A DNA stretch of 64,000 nt from Ilyonectria destructans. Lineage: Eukaryota > Ascomycota > Sordariomycetes > Hypocreales > Nectriaceae. The stretch is from assembly GCA_020740775.1 (NCBI GenBank), contig JAHEWK010000007.1, positions 1,984,001 to 2,048,000 of the forward strand, given 5' to 3'. Below, piece by piece: positions 1 to 12,032 of this stretch (positions within the stretch are counted from its first letter, which is position 1; every line of letters begins with the position of its first letter). The notes under the pieces were generated by a model. The model had not been told where the DNA came from. It did not search any database and worked only from the letters and a program-made list of their open reading frames with translations. Both the position numbers and the translations under genes were made by a program.

Positions 1-3000
1 GTGGACATAATCCACGTCTACCACGATAGCGTGGTGCATGGCCCTTGTTCTGACACCACGAAGGCCGGTGCGGGACTATGAAACCCTAGTTTCGATGTTG
101 CGACAGGTTCTTGCAGAGGAAGTAGGAACGTCTCTACCACGTGGTGTGAGACGTCGCACCGTCACCATGAGGCGGGGGCGTTCATTTCGGCGATGCTCTG
201 GAATTGAAGATCTTCCTGGAATCTTTGCACTGGCCAACAGCCCGTCTGTAGTCAAGGGTGTTCCGGAAGCTGCTACCGTGCTGGAACATGTTTCTTGAAG
301 TGAAGGATGGTCGTGGGCAGCGCTCGGTGCTCCCATGCTCTGAAGTTGACTCGCCTTGGTGAAGGATTTTCGATGAGAGATAGCGTAGGCTTCATCGCTG
401 TGGGCGTTCTTGTCAGTAATGCTCTGGCGATTAAATCCCAAAGGAGGTTTGATGTAACTGACCGGCTCGCAGTGAGTGGGTGGGTTCTAGAAGGAGCATG
501 GCTCGTCATGGGGGCAAGTTGCAGCATCAAGGTGGCACAAGGCACACGATGGCGATTCTGTAGACGTGGTGCACTGCGCACAGAGGAAATTGAGTCGATC
601 GGTAAACTCGACGATGGAGCTTCAGTTCAGTGTGTCATTCGCGCTGAGTCTCGTCGTTTTGGGGTCGTGGGGAATGGAAGAACAGACGGACGGCGGGGAC
701 CATGTGCGTTTGTTGGGGGCGCAGGAAGGCGACCAAGGAGATAGTTTAGCAGTGATGCGTCCCTGGTATTCTGAGGGCGTCTGGATTGACTGGTCACTGA
801 GTCATTTGTTGGGTCGGCTTCCAAAACCCAGTTGAAAGCTGGAGTCTGGCGTTGGATGCCATCAAACTGCCCCGCCCTACCTTTCCCACCAGAAGACTTC
901 CACTTGCCACTCCGCCCCGCAAAGACCAGACTTCATCCAGTTTCCTCGGCAGCATCTACCTTGGTATTTTCCTCCCCTTTGCCGCTATCGCATCCGTGCT
1001 GACAATCTAGGCAGTCTCGACGCACGGCTCGTAGCAGGGCCTTGGGCCCAAAGCCACTCTGCCTGCCGACTTTGGCACGATGCTCCCGACTTCCTCCCAC
1101 GCGCGCCGCAACCGCCTTGTTTGCCGACAGCTCCGCCCCTCACGTCACATTCATCTTCATGTTTTCACGAGTGGAAAGACGGGCAAGGGCTTGAGAAGCG
1201 CTCCGTCTCGTGCGTCTGTCGGCAACTTCGCTGCCCACCTTGCCTCCATCGCCCCGTCTCACGGGGAAGGCTAAGCCTTGGCCAGCCTCCAAGCTCGCGC
1301 GTCCGAAGACAACGTAGCCGAACAACGAGTCTTTGTTTGCTGCTCTTGGAGTGGGAATGATCAGTGCTGTAGGTTATCTTCTTCATCCATTCGCGTTATG
1401 CTCGATCGGCTGGAAATTCAGATGATCCTGGATTGGCTTCTCAAGCGAGGCCAGGTCTTCTGGAAGACGACTACCCAGAGCATTCACCATCACGACCGGA
1501 CCTCGGAAACAAAAGCGCATACCGGTTGAACCTCCCCAATCTGCACCTCCCTTTGCGCCTACAGCGACAACTGCAGTAGTGATCCTGGACTGCGCAGTAT
1601 CCGTCCTCGTCCTCGTTCAACCTCGGGCGATGAGCACTAGAGGTTCATCGTCTATCCGTTGAACAGAAAGGTGAATTCATCGATGAAGTCCCTGGCGCGA
1701 ACAACGTCAACGTTGAAGCTACATTTCCGACTCCTCTTCCAACTCCTCCCTCGCAGCTGATCCAAATGCGAACAGCACCTTCCATACCGCCGCCGATAAA
1801 CCGCATTGCGTCCAGAATCCATCTGACCAGCTTGAAATGCCTACAAGTCCGACCAAGCGTACATCCAAAACCTTCGTTCACTGCGAGTTCTCTTGAGGCT
1901 GCGCTCGACGAACTTTGAGGCGGCGATCAATCCTACTCCATCACCTTTTCTCAACACAGTACGATCACTATTCTAGTGGCACATCGGGGGTGCTGCTCAA
2001 GCCCTATTACTCGCACTGCGGTTTTCCACAGTGGCAAGTATCTTATGCGACCCTGACCACTGTCGGAAACGGCATCCAAATCCACAACCTCGTTGGTCTG
2101 GAACCAGTTATCCGTCTACGACCCTCCGGTCACGATTGTCGTTGCACCCAACACTGTTGTGAATCCGGCCATTGTCTTAAAAGCAATTCACATTCAAATG
2201 CTTTAGTCATTGTTATGGATTTATTCCCTTTCAAGTTTGACGACGATGACGATCTCAGACCTCATACAGGTCTCGATTTTCTCGCCCTGGCTGGGTAGCT
2301 AGAGCTAGTCATAATAATGCACATATCTTTGATCTTTTGACATGAAGCCTGGCTTCACGAAGCTGCCATTTGGCCTCAACTAGCTAACGCGCCTCTCTTA
2401 CAAGGCGGGCGGCGTCAACGATGAATGAAAGACAATATGGCGGACATTTGTTCGCGTTGTTAGTACATGGCGTGTTAGTTGGTTGGTACTTGAGACGGGT
2501 TTTGGTTGTGGCCCACATCCAACTCAGGCTCCACCATCTCGCGCGAACCCTGTCCAAATTCCAGTTTCTTTTCCCAACTTAGTTAATGAGCGATGCCAGT
2601 AACATCCGCATTTGTGAATAGTAGACTAAGGTGTCATTGTTGCCGTACATTTGGCTTTGCTAGGTACCTGGCTAAGGATCCTCACTGTGGACCTGGCTTG
2701 GTGAGGCTACCTGAGGCAGCCGCGGTTGAACGCTAAAGGAAATGCTTCGGTCCGACACTTGGCTTGCTTCCTCGCATCGCATCACCGCGATTTTGCAGCC
2801 AGAAACGACCAGCATCCGACACCTTGCACCACCTCAGCTCGCATCTACGACAGTTCCCGTTGACGCCGAGCCCTTGTCCGCTACCGCTGCAAATCCCCAG
2901 TATGTCTCCCGGACTTACCGCTTCCCTCGGCACCATCAACTAACCTTTCGTCCCTGGACTTCTATTGCAAACTCATCTCAATATCAGCAAGCGCGCCCGC

Positions 3001-4536
3001 CAGTCTATTTCATGGCCGTCAAAATCGCCATGGCCCTTGTCAGCGGTGTCCGCCATACCGCACTGCGATACATCGCCGCCCGGGCGCTCCTTCACCCACA
3101 ATCCTCCAGTTGCCGGGCTGAAAGTGACACTCTTCATGGCGTTTGTTCGTTTCCGAGCCTGAACACAAATCACCCAAGCAGATGCTGTATGCACCAGCGG
3201 AGAGTCAGTTGTGTCATCTATCAATTGTTCTTGTTGATCACTGCTTGGATTCGTTTCCCGCCATTGGTTTGACCATCCTTAGGCTGCTTTTGCTTGTGTT
3301 GCTTGCTAACCCTTGGGTTCCTACAGAATCTACTTCCTGTCGATTTCGTTCCCTGGCCTTGCGCATTTGGTTGTCGAAATTTTCTCGGTTATTGAAGCCC
3401 AGACGCACCGCCCGCCCCCCTTGCGATCCTCCGTCCGACCTGCGTTAAGTTCGCATCACTTGGTTCACCCCCTCGCTTTGGTCTTGGGCGCCGAGTCACC
3501 GAAAGTCGCAATGTCTGAGCTGACCCGGAAGATGTCCTCGACGAACGAAGCCCCTGGCACGAGGCTGATCTCACTCCGTCCCCCATCCCGCAACGTAGTC
3601 ACCCTGCCCATCGCATACATGGCAATCAGGCCTGGAGCCATCGGCCTCACTCCTACACTCTCTTCTGGGCCGTCTTCCCATGTACCTCAGGCTGATATGG
3701 ATTTATTTTCCATCAAGCTTCCACCAGGATGACGTGTTCACTATGTGTCAGGTCGGTGAGTTGCATCTTCTCATCAACCCGCTTCATAATGGAACAAACG
3801 TACTACAGTCAAGGTTGTTTAATCTAACAGGGCCAACTAGTGTGAGTAACCTGAAAATCAGTGGTGGCTAGAGTTGCAGCAATGGCTGGACCATCTAATC
3901 TCTATCTCGACCTTATCGATTTACATCAAGTTTGGCAGAGACCAGACGCTCTTTGGTACTACAGGTAAGAAGTTTGGTAGAAATTCTCTCTTGTTGTTGA
4001 AACTAACATTGATGCGGTCTTCAAGTTCTCCAATCCGGCCGACTCTGATACATGGATGGGCTTCCACACCGTTCTCCCCACTTGGTCTATCAAGAATTCA
4101 GAAAGTCTGATGGATTCGACAAGCCGCTAGAAAGACTTTCCATTACGCGCCCATGATAGGAGGACGTCACCTTAACGAGCTACTAGATGATTCAGCGAAC
4201 AAGCGGGGGAAACCCCGTGAGGGCAGGACACACCCTACGAGCATGGGATGATACGGCGGCAGACCGTCGTGCGTTTGTTTTGTGAATCGGGGATGCAGTC
4301 CACAAACGGTGAACAGGAGCGACGGGCTTGTCGATGGCGGAGAAAGTTGAACAGCTCGAAGACACTGCATGTCGCCGGGGGTAGAGATGTCTCTTCAGTT
4401 TTTAAGATTTCTACCAACAGTGTGACGCTTTAGTGTTGAGCTAGCATTGTGACATCCACCTATACGACATAGCATGACCATGTCGGGGCTCAAGTTCAAG
4501 ATATCTGGTTGAAGCCTGAATTTGGCTCTATCCTAC
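1..4536. other. gene-poor stretch, no supported gene
   Basis: I see no ORF with recognisable family motifs, convincing splice pattern or domain content in this stretch. The open frames are short, overlap on both strands and have biased composition. Non-coding DNA or thoroughly decayed repeats are the most economical reading. Confidence 0.5.
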
Positions 4537-4995
4537 TTATCTCTGTCTTCCCCTTCTTCGTTTTATTTCCCTTGCACATGGTAAGATCCGATTCCAACCC
4601 CGAACCCCCAAGCGCTTCCTTCCCTTTTTCATCAGGTTGAAAACCACGCATGTTACTATTCGGAAGCAGCGGCCTCGAGAGGCGATTTTCGAGTCACAAT
4701 CCTTTATTCCATCAATCAACACGATCTCGCCGCAGAAGGCGTCGAAGTCAGGGAGAGTCTTCTCCACTGGGTGTATGACTCTGTCTTCTGGCAGTTCCTC
4801 TCCCCAATCTGAGTGGTTCGGTCCCCAACAAACTGCCAACACGAACCAGCGTGGGAAAAACAAGAAATCGAGTAATTGGTCGTACATCTTGTGGTTCGAT
4901 GTGGAATCGTAGTTGACAATCTTCTCGGTGGGAGTCTTCCACGCTTTCTCGTAGACTAAGGTCCCCTTGAGCGTACGCTGCACGTCCGTGGTCAT
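4537..4995 (-). CDS. hypothetical protein or gene fragment, 152 aa
   Basis: The minus-strand ORF starts with an ATG at 4993-4995 and encodes a 152-residue protein that I do not recognise. The first ~105 residues look like genuine protein: mixed hydrophobic and charged composition, an aromatic segment LLDFLFFPRWFVLAVCWGP and an acidic stretch. The last ~45 residues are strongly basic and may be read-through past a lost splice site or stop. The frame stays open for about 20 codons upstream of this ATG to an in-frame TGA, so the ORF could be an internal exon of a decayed gene. It has no partner gene nearby. A fragment is as likely as a functional gene. Confidence 0.35.
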   Translation of the reverse strand: MTTDVQRTLKGTLVYEKAWKTPTEKIVNYDSTSNHKMYDQLLDFLFFPRWFVLAVCWGPNHSDWGEELPEDRVIHPVEKTLPDFDAFCGEIVLIDGIKDCDSKIASRGRCFRIVTCVVFNLMKKGRKRLGVRGWNRILPCAREIKRRRGRQR

Positions 4996-5123
4996 AGATG
5001 GCGTAATCCGGAGATAGTTGTCAACCAGGAGTCGTGCTCTGCATCTCTCAATCTCTCAAGGTTGGCGTTTGAAAGATCGAGGTCCATTACTGACAACGGG
5101 ATAAGATGTTTTGAGGGTCGCGA

Positions 5124-5310
5124 AGGCCCGGGAGGGCCAGGAGGAGGACCAGGACCAGAAGGGCGAGGGCGAGGGGGAGGGGGATCGGGGGAGCCAGGAG
5201 GCCCAGGGGGAGGACCAGGAGGACCAGGAGGGCCCGGAGGCCCAGAGGGCGAGGCGGCCCAGGAGGGCCTAGGGGCCTAGGGGGCTAAGGAGGGCTAGGA
5301 GGAGCTAAAG
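5124..5310 (+). repeat. purine-rich low-complexity tract with G-quadruplex potential
   Basis: The plus strand is almost pure G/A with CC interruptions and repeats of GGACCAGGA type. At 5161-5191 there are five successive runs of three to five G separated by 1-3 bases, which meets the usual G-quadruplex pattern. One frame encodes a collagen-like Gly-Pro-Gly string, but no gene context supports translation. Confidence 0.75.
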
Positions 5311-6173
5311 TGGGTTGTAAAGTCGATGGTCGTGTTTATTTCCAGGCCCCGGGGTCTCAAATGGCAGGCAGGTCGGTTCTTGAACTCGTCTCGTGGGATA
5401 TTCTCTAGAAGGATAAGTTAGTTTGCTATCTTCAATCGAATTGGAGCTGAAAACCAACCTGCTGCGCTTGCGGGCCTTGGCTCTTTTTCATGTCGTCCCG
5501 AAGGTTCCATTAGCATATGGTTGCTAGCCGCATGGAGTTTTGGCAGGTGATGTGTTGTGAATGTGTCTACGTAGGTAAGGTAGCAGGTGATTAGCCTGCA
5601 ATGGAAAGACGAATGCGTGATTCAGGGTTAATTTCTGTTGAAGGAAGGCATCCGCATCCGCCCACCTCACCGTGGCCTCAAGCAGGCAGGTCCTCGCACA
5701 TGCTCCCATCCCCTCGCCCAAACTACCAACTGACACGGCACATCTTTGTCCTCTTTGCAATCTCTGCCACGCAATCACATCCTTCAATGTTGGCCACCAT
5801 CGGACGCAGTGGCACCTTGGGCTTGGGTTGGAGATACTACTCGTTGCGATGATGTAGGAGTAAGTTGCCAATCTGCCTTCCATGCCGTTTTCTGACCACC
5901 CATTACCCCAGGTAATCCGATGCAACCGCCGGAAACGACACCCCTTCTCTAAACCGAACCTTCGATGTACTCGCTGCGGGTGCCCTGGAGGCTAATACGG
6001 CCAAGTCATGGATCGCGGACTCACCGAGAGCGGTTACTCAGGCCAACAGGCGACTTCCTGTCACCTCCATCCACAGCGACCGCACATTACCTTCTTCGAC
6101 GATGGTGGTGTTGATGAAAAGGCTCATCAAATTGGAGGCCCTCTACCTTGAACTCGACAGAAAGATGATTTCC

Positions 6174-6374
6174 GACACTTCCGTTTTGCTGTACCAACGA
6201 GTGGAGGCACTCGAATTGCATTTGGATTCAGATGTCGGTCTCGAATCGGAGACGACTCTGACACTTCCGTTTTGCTGTACCAGCGCGTGGAGGCACTCGA
6301 AGTGCATTTGTATTCAGATGTCAGTCTCGAATTGGAGACGGCTCTGATACTTCCGTTTAAACTGCATTTGGACT
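6174..6374. repeat. 86-bp tandem repeat, two and a half copies
   Basis: Units begin at 6174, 6260 and 6346 with GACACTTCCG or GATACTTCCG. The second copy differs from the first at a handful of positions, and the third is cut short by an internal deletion and ends near 6374. The 86-bp period is not a multiple of three, so the array is not a protein repeat. Confidence 0.8.
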
Positions 6375-6773
6375 TAAACGTAAATAAATACACTTTGGGC
6401 TAATAATGAACCCTTACTTTTAGAATAAGAACCAAATCTTGTCATATTACCTAAAACTAACTCGGTGCATGGCATGCTGTGGATGTCAGTCGAGGTTGAT
6501 CCGGCGAGCCAGAGCGGGATGCCCCGTAATGGAAACGTTGTTGTCCATGCATATGTCAATATTGACCTATCGCACTGAATGAAGGATCTAAATGATGCTG
6601 ATGAAAGCTCTTGATTTTCTATCTAACGAAGGACTGGGGATCGGTCTAATAGATGAAGATGAGGACGGCCTCCGGCAGCCTCCAAGCCCGAGGTCCCGAG
6701 GTCTGAGACCGGAGGGCCCACCAGCCGGGGGATCTGTGACCCGATCACCACCAGCCATGTACTAGGCCCTAGT

Positions 6774-7030
6774 AGGACGGTTCGTCAATCTGTTATTGGT
6801 CCGTTTCGTCAGCCTGTTCCTGGTTTGGTTCCACCCTTTTATGATCTGGCGGGCGCTTCGATGTGACTTTGTGGCGGTAGCCGAAAACCTCCTTGGCACG
6901 GTCACCGCCGACCAGACTGGGCTCTTGTAAGACGGTTCGTCAATTTGTTTCTGGTCCGATTCCACCCCTTTATGATCTGTTCGGAACTTTTCGATGTGAC
7001 CTCGTGGTGGTGTCCGAAAACCTCGATACG
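6774..7030. repeat. diverged ~150-bp tandem duplication
   Basis: Two blocks start with A(G/A)GACGGTTCGTCAAT near 6774 and 6930 and both end with CCGAAAACCTC near 6897 and 7020. Shared anchors lie between, such as TTTATGATCTG and TTCGATGTGAC. Many differences are C/T or G/A transitions, as expected for an old duplication hit by repeat-induced point mutation. Confidence 0.6.
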
Positions 7031-9274
7031 CTGTGCGGAAGGTTGCGCATCATGTAGTCTTGGCCAAAGTTAGTAATGAAGTACCAGAGAGTAGAGCGCT
7101 ATGGAACGCACCATCATTGGCGACAGGCCTTCGTTTTGGATTGCCGTAAGGGCGCGATAAGCTGACCAGTGGTATGATCGGAGTGACGGCGGTGCACAGA
7201 TGGGAGACTCTGTAATAGAAAGCTTGTTTCAGTGCAGTCGGCCGAGTGTTGAGAGCTGACCTACTCATTGCGCTTGTGGATAGCGACATGTCTGCTGGAG
7301 CACAGATATGGGTGCATGCGGACCAAGTCCGCCGAAGTGTGTGGACAGTTGTTGTGAGGTCAACGATGTGTATTGATCGAGGCAACGGCATCTGGGATCG
7401 TTGGAGTCTGTGATGCCTAAGGCCACAACCGCCGATCCAGGCCCCAAGAGCAGTGAGCTCTTCTTGCAGCAGGCGGCCCCCAACGGGGCTGCCGAAGGGC
7501 CACTGGAGGTTGTCATCAGTTCAAACAGCGAGGGAAATGCGGCTACTTGGCCCTAGTATAGCTCCCGCGCCGTAAGCTTTCGGGGGGTTTCAGGGGCCCC
7601 GGCAGGGTGGAGGCATTAGCGGCAGGCGGAAAAGCACGCAAGCCGTTTTCATCGTCATCTTGAGTCGCCTTCCGGTCAAAAATCCACATCAGCCAAACGC
7701 TCGCGTCATCTGGGTGATGAGCCCGACGCTGTGGCTTAGCAGTCGCTAGGCCTGGAAGACTTTGATCCCATTGTCACTGTCAGCCTAGCTGGGCTTGATG
7801 CGGACCAAAGGAAGATTGCTGCTGCAGTAGACATGGACGAGTCCTCGCTTGTCCATGTTTCTCTTCGTTTGGTGGCATGGGGTGAGATACGACGGGCCAA
7901 ATGTCTCCTCCTTTACTGAACTGTTTTTGTAGCATCCCTATTTCTGGCGCTACTGGCCATAACGAGACTCAGGTCCTCGAAAGAGAACACGACGCTGGAT
8001 TTTCTCCTGTCTTCGAGCCTCCACCGACCCGGTTACATCTGCTACTCCTGCTCCACGCCCAATCGACTTGGCAGGTAGCCTTGAGGAAGGGATCCATTCG
8101 AAGACAGGACGACACCCTATGTACACACCTGGTCCCTCTCCCTCGCGCTACCACTCTGGCTGTCGCTGCCGCTGCCGCTAATGTTGTGGCCGCTATTGCA
8201 GCTGTCGATTAGGTACGTTGCTGGTCCATCCTCAGTTCTCTAACGCTTTGATTTCAAATGGGTTGGTAAAGTGGTAGCTTACCAGTCTGATTAGAAAACG
8301 TTTTCCACCGCGCCATCCATCCAGAGAAATACCGGTCGCGACTTCTAGGCATCCTCGAGATGCGAGAAAACCGTCACCCGATCGACCGCTGCCAATAAGA
8401 AAGTAACTGCGGCAGGCTCTGGAACCCTATCTAGAGCATGTGGTAAAGAATGCCTAAATCACCAAGCATCCTGCAATAGCCAGTCCGTTTGATCCTGACC
8501 TCAAAAGCCCGCTCAACACCGACTCCTGTCGCCGCTGCTGCCGCTCGGGTTAGTCCCATGTGCCTCAGAGTCGTGGACGTTAGCGATGAGGGACCGAGAC
8601 GGATTCTGGGATGTGGAGAGTCTTAGACACTGGAACCAGTTCAAAATGGTGGTCTCGCGTTGGAGAATGCCAACCAGTATCGGACTTTTTGGAATCGTTG
8701 AATCGTCTTTCAAAATGCCTCGGCCAAGAATTTCACGGCTCTACTCACCTTCACCTCTGAAATCATCGCCTTCCGATCTTCTTCGAAATAACTGGTCCCG
8801 TATGCGTAGGACAAGCCAATCACTCCAGGCGAAGGTGGACAGTAACCCCGACACCCCGACAAGGCACAGAGACGGGAGAAAGCTGCATGGATTACTACGG
8901 CAAGCACAAATATGACCGTGTCCCTCGAATCTAGCGCTCAGGTCAAAGTCATTAGATCAGGTAGACAATTTTTCCTATCGGAATGCATTGATGTGTTCGC
9001 TTTGTGGCTCTGTGGGCTGGAGGGAGTAGTAACCACCCTGAAAGGCATCTCGGAATTATCATCTGCATTCGACTCGGCAGGGTTTAATGCAGCCAAAAGA
9101 TCTACCCAAGAGCCATGACAGGCCTGTATCGTTTTGTTACCAGCGACAACCTGAATACAGTGGTCTTGTGTGCCCCTTTTGCATCCCTTTCGTTATGCTG
9201 TTGGCTGCGGATTTCGGACGCTGGGCTTGGCGGTGGCGGTGCCGCTAAAAGGTTGACGCATTAGCCAACATAAC
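7031..9274. other. intergenic, no supported gene
   Basis: Only short overlapping frames occur here, with no recognisable motif and no intron-exon pattern. I see nothing that can be named. Confidence 0.45.
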
Positions 9275-9280
9275 CTTGGA

Positions 9281-9346
9281 CCTAGATACAATATAGATAC
9301 TGTAATACTTTGCTCTCTGCCATTGGCACAATCACTTCGAGCATGC
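9281..9346. repeat. dispersed repeat copy A (partner at 11271-11336)
   Basis: About 65 bp matches the segment at 11271-11336 with the same order of words (CTTGGAC, TAGAT, CAATATA, GTAATACTT, GCTCTCTG, GGCACA). Several differences are C/T or G/A changes. It is probably the edge of a larger decayed dispersed repeat. Confidence 0.55.
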
Positions 9347-9556
9347 ACGCTTGTCTGACCATGCCTAGAAGACTCGTGCAAGAGAACAGTAGTGGAAGGC
9401 CTTCCCTCACTTTGGCCATCATACGGCAAGTTATTGGGGTCGATCCTGATGCACTTTGTCCGACACGTACGTCGATGAACTTGGGGAATACGTGGGAAGA
9501 AATAATAGACCGCCCGGTGGAAAAAAGAGCAAAGAGAACAGGCTCAATGGAGGAAG

Positions 9557-9600
9557 AAAAAAAAATAACCGAATGGGACTCGAACCCACGGCTAGTTGCG
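9557..9600 (-). other. tRNA-like 3' half: B box, T-arm and poly-T terminator
   Basis: On the minus strand a T-arm can be folded at 9573-9589 (stem GTGGG/CCCAT, loop TTCGAGT), and it contains GGGTTCGAGTCCC, which matches the RNA polymerase III B box. It is followed by a seven-base tail and then nine T residues (9557-9565), a Pol III terminator. I could not pair an acceptor stem or find a credible anticodon arm or A box upstream. It is therefore a tRNA relic or the head of a tRNA-derived SINE, not an intact tRNA gene. Confidence 0.4.
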
Positions 9601-10158
9601 CACCACGACAGATCGCCCGTTTGGGCAAAAAGACTGGCTTTTCAAATCATCAAAGACGACGTTGAAATCGAAGCGGAGCGAATCTCACCCGACCAGTGCT
9701 AGATAGGCAATCCCGGGTTTCCCCTCGCGCCGACTGGTTCGATTTAAATTTCTCTTATATCACTTGGCACGCGGTGTAGGGGCCGTGAAGTTCAAGGTTC
9801 GGTGCTCATACAGAGACGCCATGAATGCCCAAGAGGAAAACATGCTGAGGGCCACTCAAATGGGTAGTCACACGCCATTATGCGCCGGCGCGAAACTTGG
9901 TTCCACGTCTGGCGGGAGATCTGCAACTGACCTGGACCTAGCCCCATGGCCGTCGATGCGCTTGTGGATACTTGACCCACTGGCGTGCATGGATGCACCC
10001 CAGATTTCTAATGCGGCAGTCTCGAATTTTAGCAACGACTAAGGCTGTGAGGTCGACTCTGCATTGCTTGGCATGTCAGTGGGTTGGCCATCCATTCGAT
10101 GCAGCCGTAGCATCCAAGTGTTACGTAGGACAACAGTGACTTCGGTGGTATCCCTCGG

Positions 10159-10201
10159 ACAACAGGCGAGACAACAGGCGAGACAACAGGCGAGACAACA
10201 G
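10159..10201. repeat. 12-bp minisatellite, 3.6 copies
   Basis: The unit ACAACAGGCGAG is repeated three times without change from 10159 to 10194, followed by a partial copy to 10201. No coding role is apparent. Confidence 0.9.
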
Positions 10202-11270
10202 TTGAGGGCAGACCTTCACAATGGGATTGACAGGAGCAGTACCAGGAAGGATTGGAGACGGACGCTGAGCGAAATTCGATGTTAGGCATCCCAACAAACG
10301 ACCAATTCTTTACCTTGGAAGCTAGCATTGGTCTCTAGGGCCATGTAGATTGGTGCTGCTTGTAAGGCCTTGTAATCATACACAGGGATCTTCATCGCGG
10401 TTGCGTCGGATCACCCACACAGCAACGCGACCCCGCCAAGGTAAACAACCCCGCGTCACCGGCACCACTCCGCGAGATTCCTACACCTTAAAGGCTGAGG
10501 CATCAGCGTAACGGATCGCGTAGCAACAGAGGATCAGCCGTAGGGCCTAAAGGAAGTTCCTTGGCGAAAATCTGGCAAAGGATTGTCAGCCAAACAAGCG
10601 TCTATGTTCCGAGAGGCAGGGCCAGCCAATCGACCTCGAGGATGTAGGAGCGGGATCCCGCTTACCCTGCTACTTGCTGACAGCTTTTGGTCAAAAGGCA
10701 TGTAGGAATCAAGTGGGTTCAGCCGCTGTGGGAATGGAAATCGACGGGGGCGCGGTGTCTATGCGTAGGTTGGTAGATTCTTCCAGTTCCTCGGGGGAGT
10801 CACTGAATCATCCAGAACTGTCAGTATAGACGGTGATTTGAGAGGATACAAGCTTGCTAAATACTGACGGGGAGAACCTCGTAATAGACATGCGAAGGAA
10901 GAGTGAGGAAACCAGCGTACGAGACGAGGGAATCAGACTCCCACCGGCAAAGGAAGCAGATAGTTGGGGCGGCAACATGGTTGAAAAAAGCGCCGACATA
11001 AAGAGGGTCGTCCTGATGGACCTGAGTATGATTGGCCTTGGTGAAGTTGTATTTGGCATAGTTGATTCTGATAAATGCCGTGGTCCCATGCCAGACGGTG
11101 TGCGTTTCGATGTACGTTTCGTGAACGGCAGGATGATCCAGGTGCGGGGAGGTTGGAAGAGGAAACCCGACCAAACGAGAGGTGGTGCAGTCTTCAGGCT
11201 TGGACACAGCTGTGGCGCTCACAGGAGCATTGTTGCACCCACTTGCATAGGTAGTTATGTAAGAGAAGAG

Positions 11271-11336
11271 CCTTGGACATAGATGCAATATACATACGGT
11301 AATACTTCGCTCTCTGTCACCGGCACATCACTTGTG
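11271..11336. repeat. dispersed repeat copy B (partner at 9281-9346)
   Basis: This is the second copy of the ~65-bp repeat, in the same orientation, about 2 kb downstream of copy A and about 400 bp outside the left end of the integrase transposon. Confidence 0.55.
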
Positions 11337-11741
11337 ATGTGCCATTTGCTCCAGTTGGCCGAACGGTTACCTAGTACCTAGTACGCCCCTGGCACACGTC
11401 CTCCCTGAGGGTGTGTATCCAAACGATTTTCCCAAACGGGTAAGTATACGTAGCGCGTAGTCGTAGGTTCAAGTCTTCATCATGTGAATGTTCTTTTCTT
11501 TTTGGTTCCTTCAAACAAAACAAGGTGAATCCTGCTTCGTCTTCAACTTTCTTTTTTAGTCACCTTGGCGCAAACTGCAGCATGCTCAAGTGCACACGAG
11601 ACAAACAGCCCTGAAACTTGAATCTGCTGAGGCTTACTTCGTTTAAATATTGACGGGCAAGGACGTTGCCAATCCTCCTGGAGTGTCTCGACACCCATTC
11701 GCAACCTTGATGAAGCGTGCACGGCACGTGCGGCTCACGTC

Positions 11742-11775
11742 TACGGTCGCACATTACCACATGGGTGACAAAACC
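11742..11775 (+). repeat. left terminal inverted repeat of the integrase transposon
   Basis: 34 bp beginning TACGGTCGCACATTACCA and ending GGGTGACAAAACC. It matches the reverse complement of 15285-15318 at 33 of 34 positions. Confidence 0.9.
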
Positions 11776-12032
11776 ATGTACGAAAATGACTGGAGCTATT
11801 TCGCACATAGGCTTTCGGCGTTTTTATATGGGGCTACAGTATTGATATGATAGCGCACTGTTTTCAATGTAGCAAAGCTGATGCCATACCAAGCGGTGCT
11901 GATGCCATTCCATCGGCGCCGAAGCTCCGATAATGCCGGTTCAGAGGGGGATATTGCAGCTGGAAGCCTTGGAAGGAGGTATGAATTCCGACCTCTACCA
12001 CGATCTCGAACCCCTGGTCTGCGTCTCGTACA

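Noticed and set aside
6081..6091. CGCACATTACC, an 11-base match to the transposon end
   Set aside because: The match does not extend on either side and no partner end or target duplication is nearby, so chance is sufficient.
10159..10201. Possible CRISPR-like or functional repeat array
   Set aside because: The unit is 12 bp without spacers in a eukaryotic genome. It is a simple minisatellite.
10808..11288. Overlapping 93-143 codon frames on both strands
   Set aside because: They mirror each other, lack motifs and splice sites and sit in repeat-containing DNA. No single frame is convincing.
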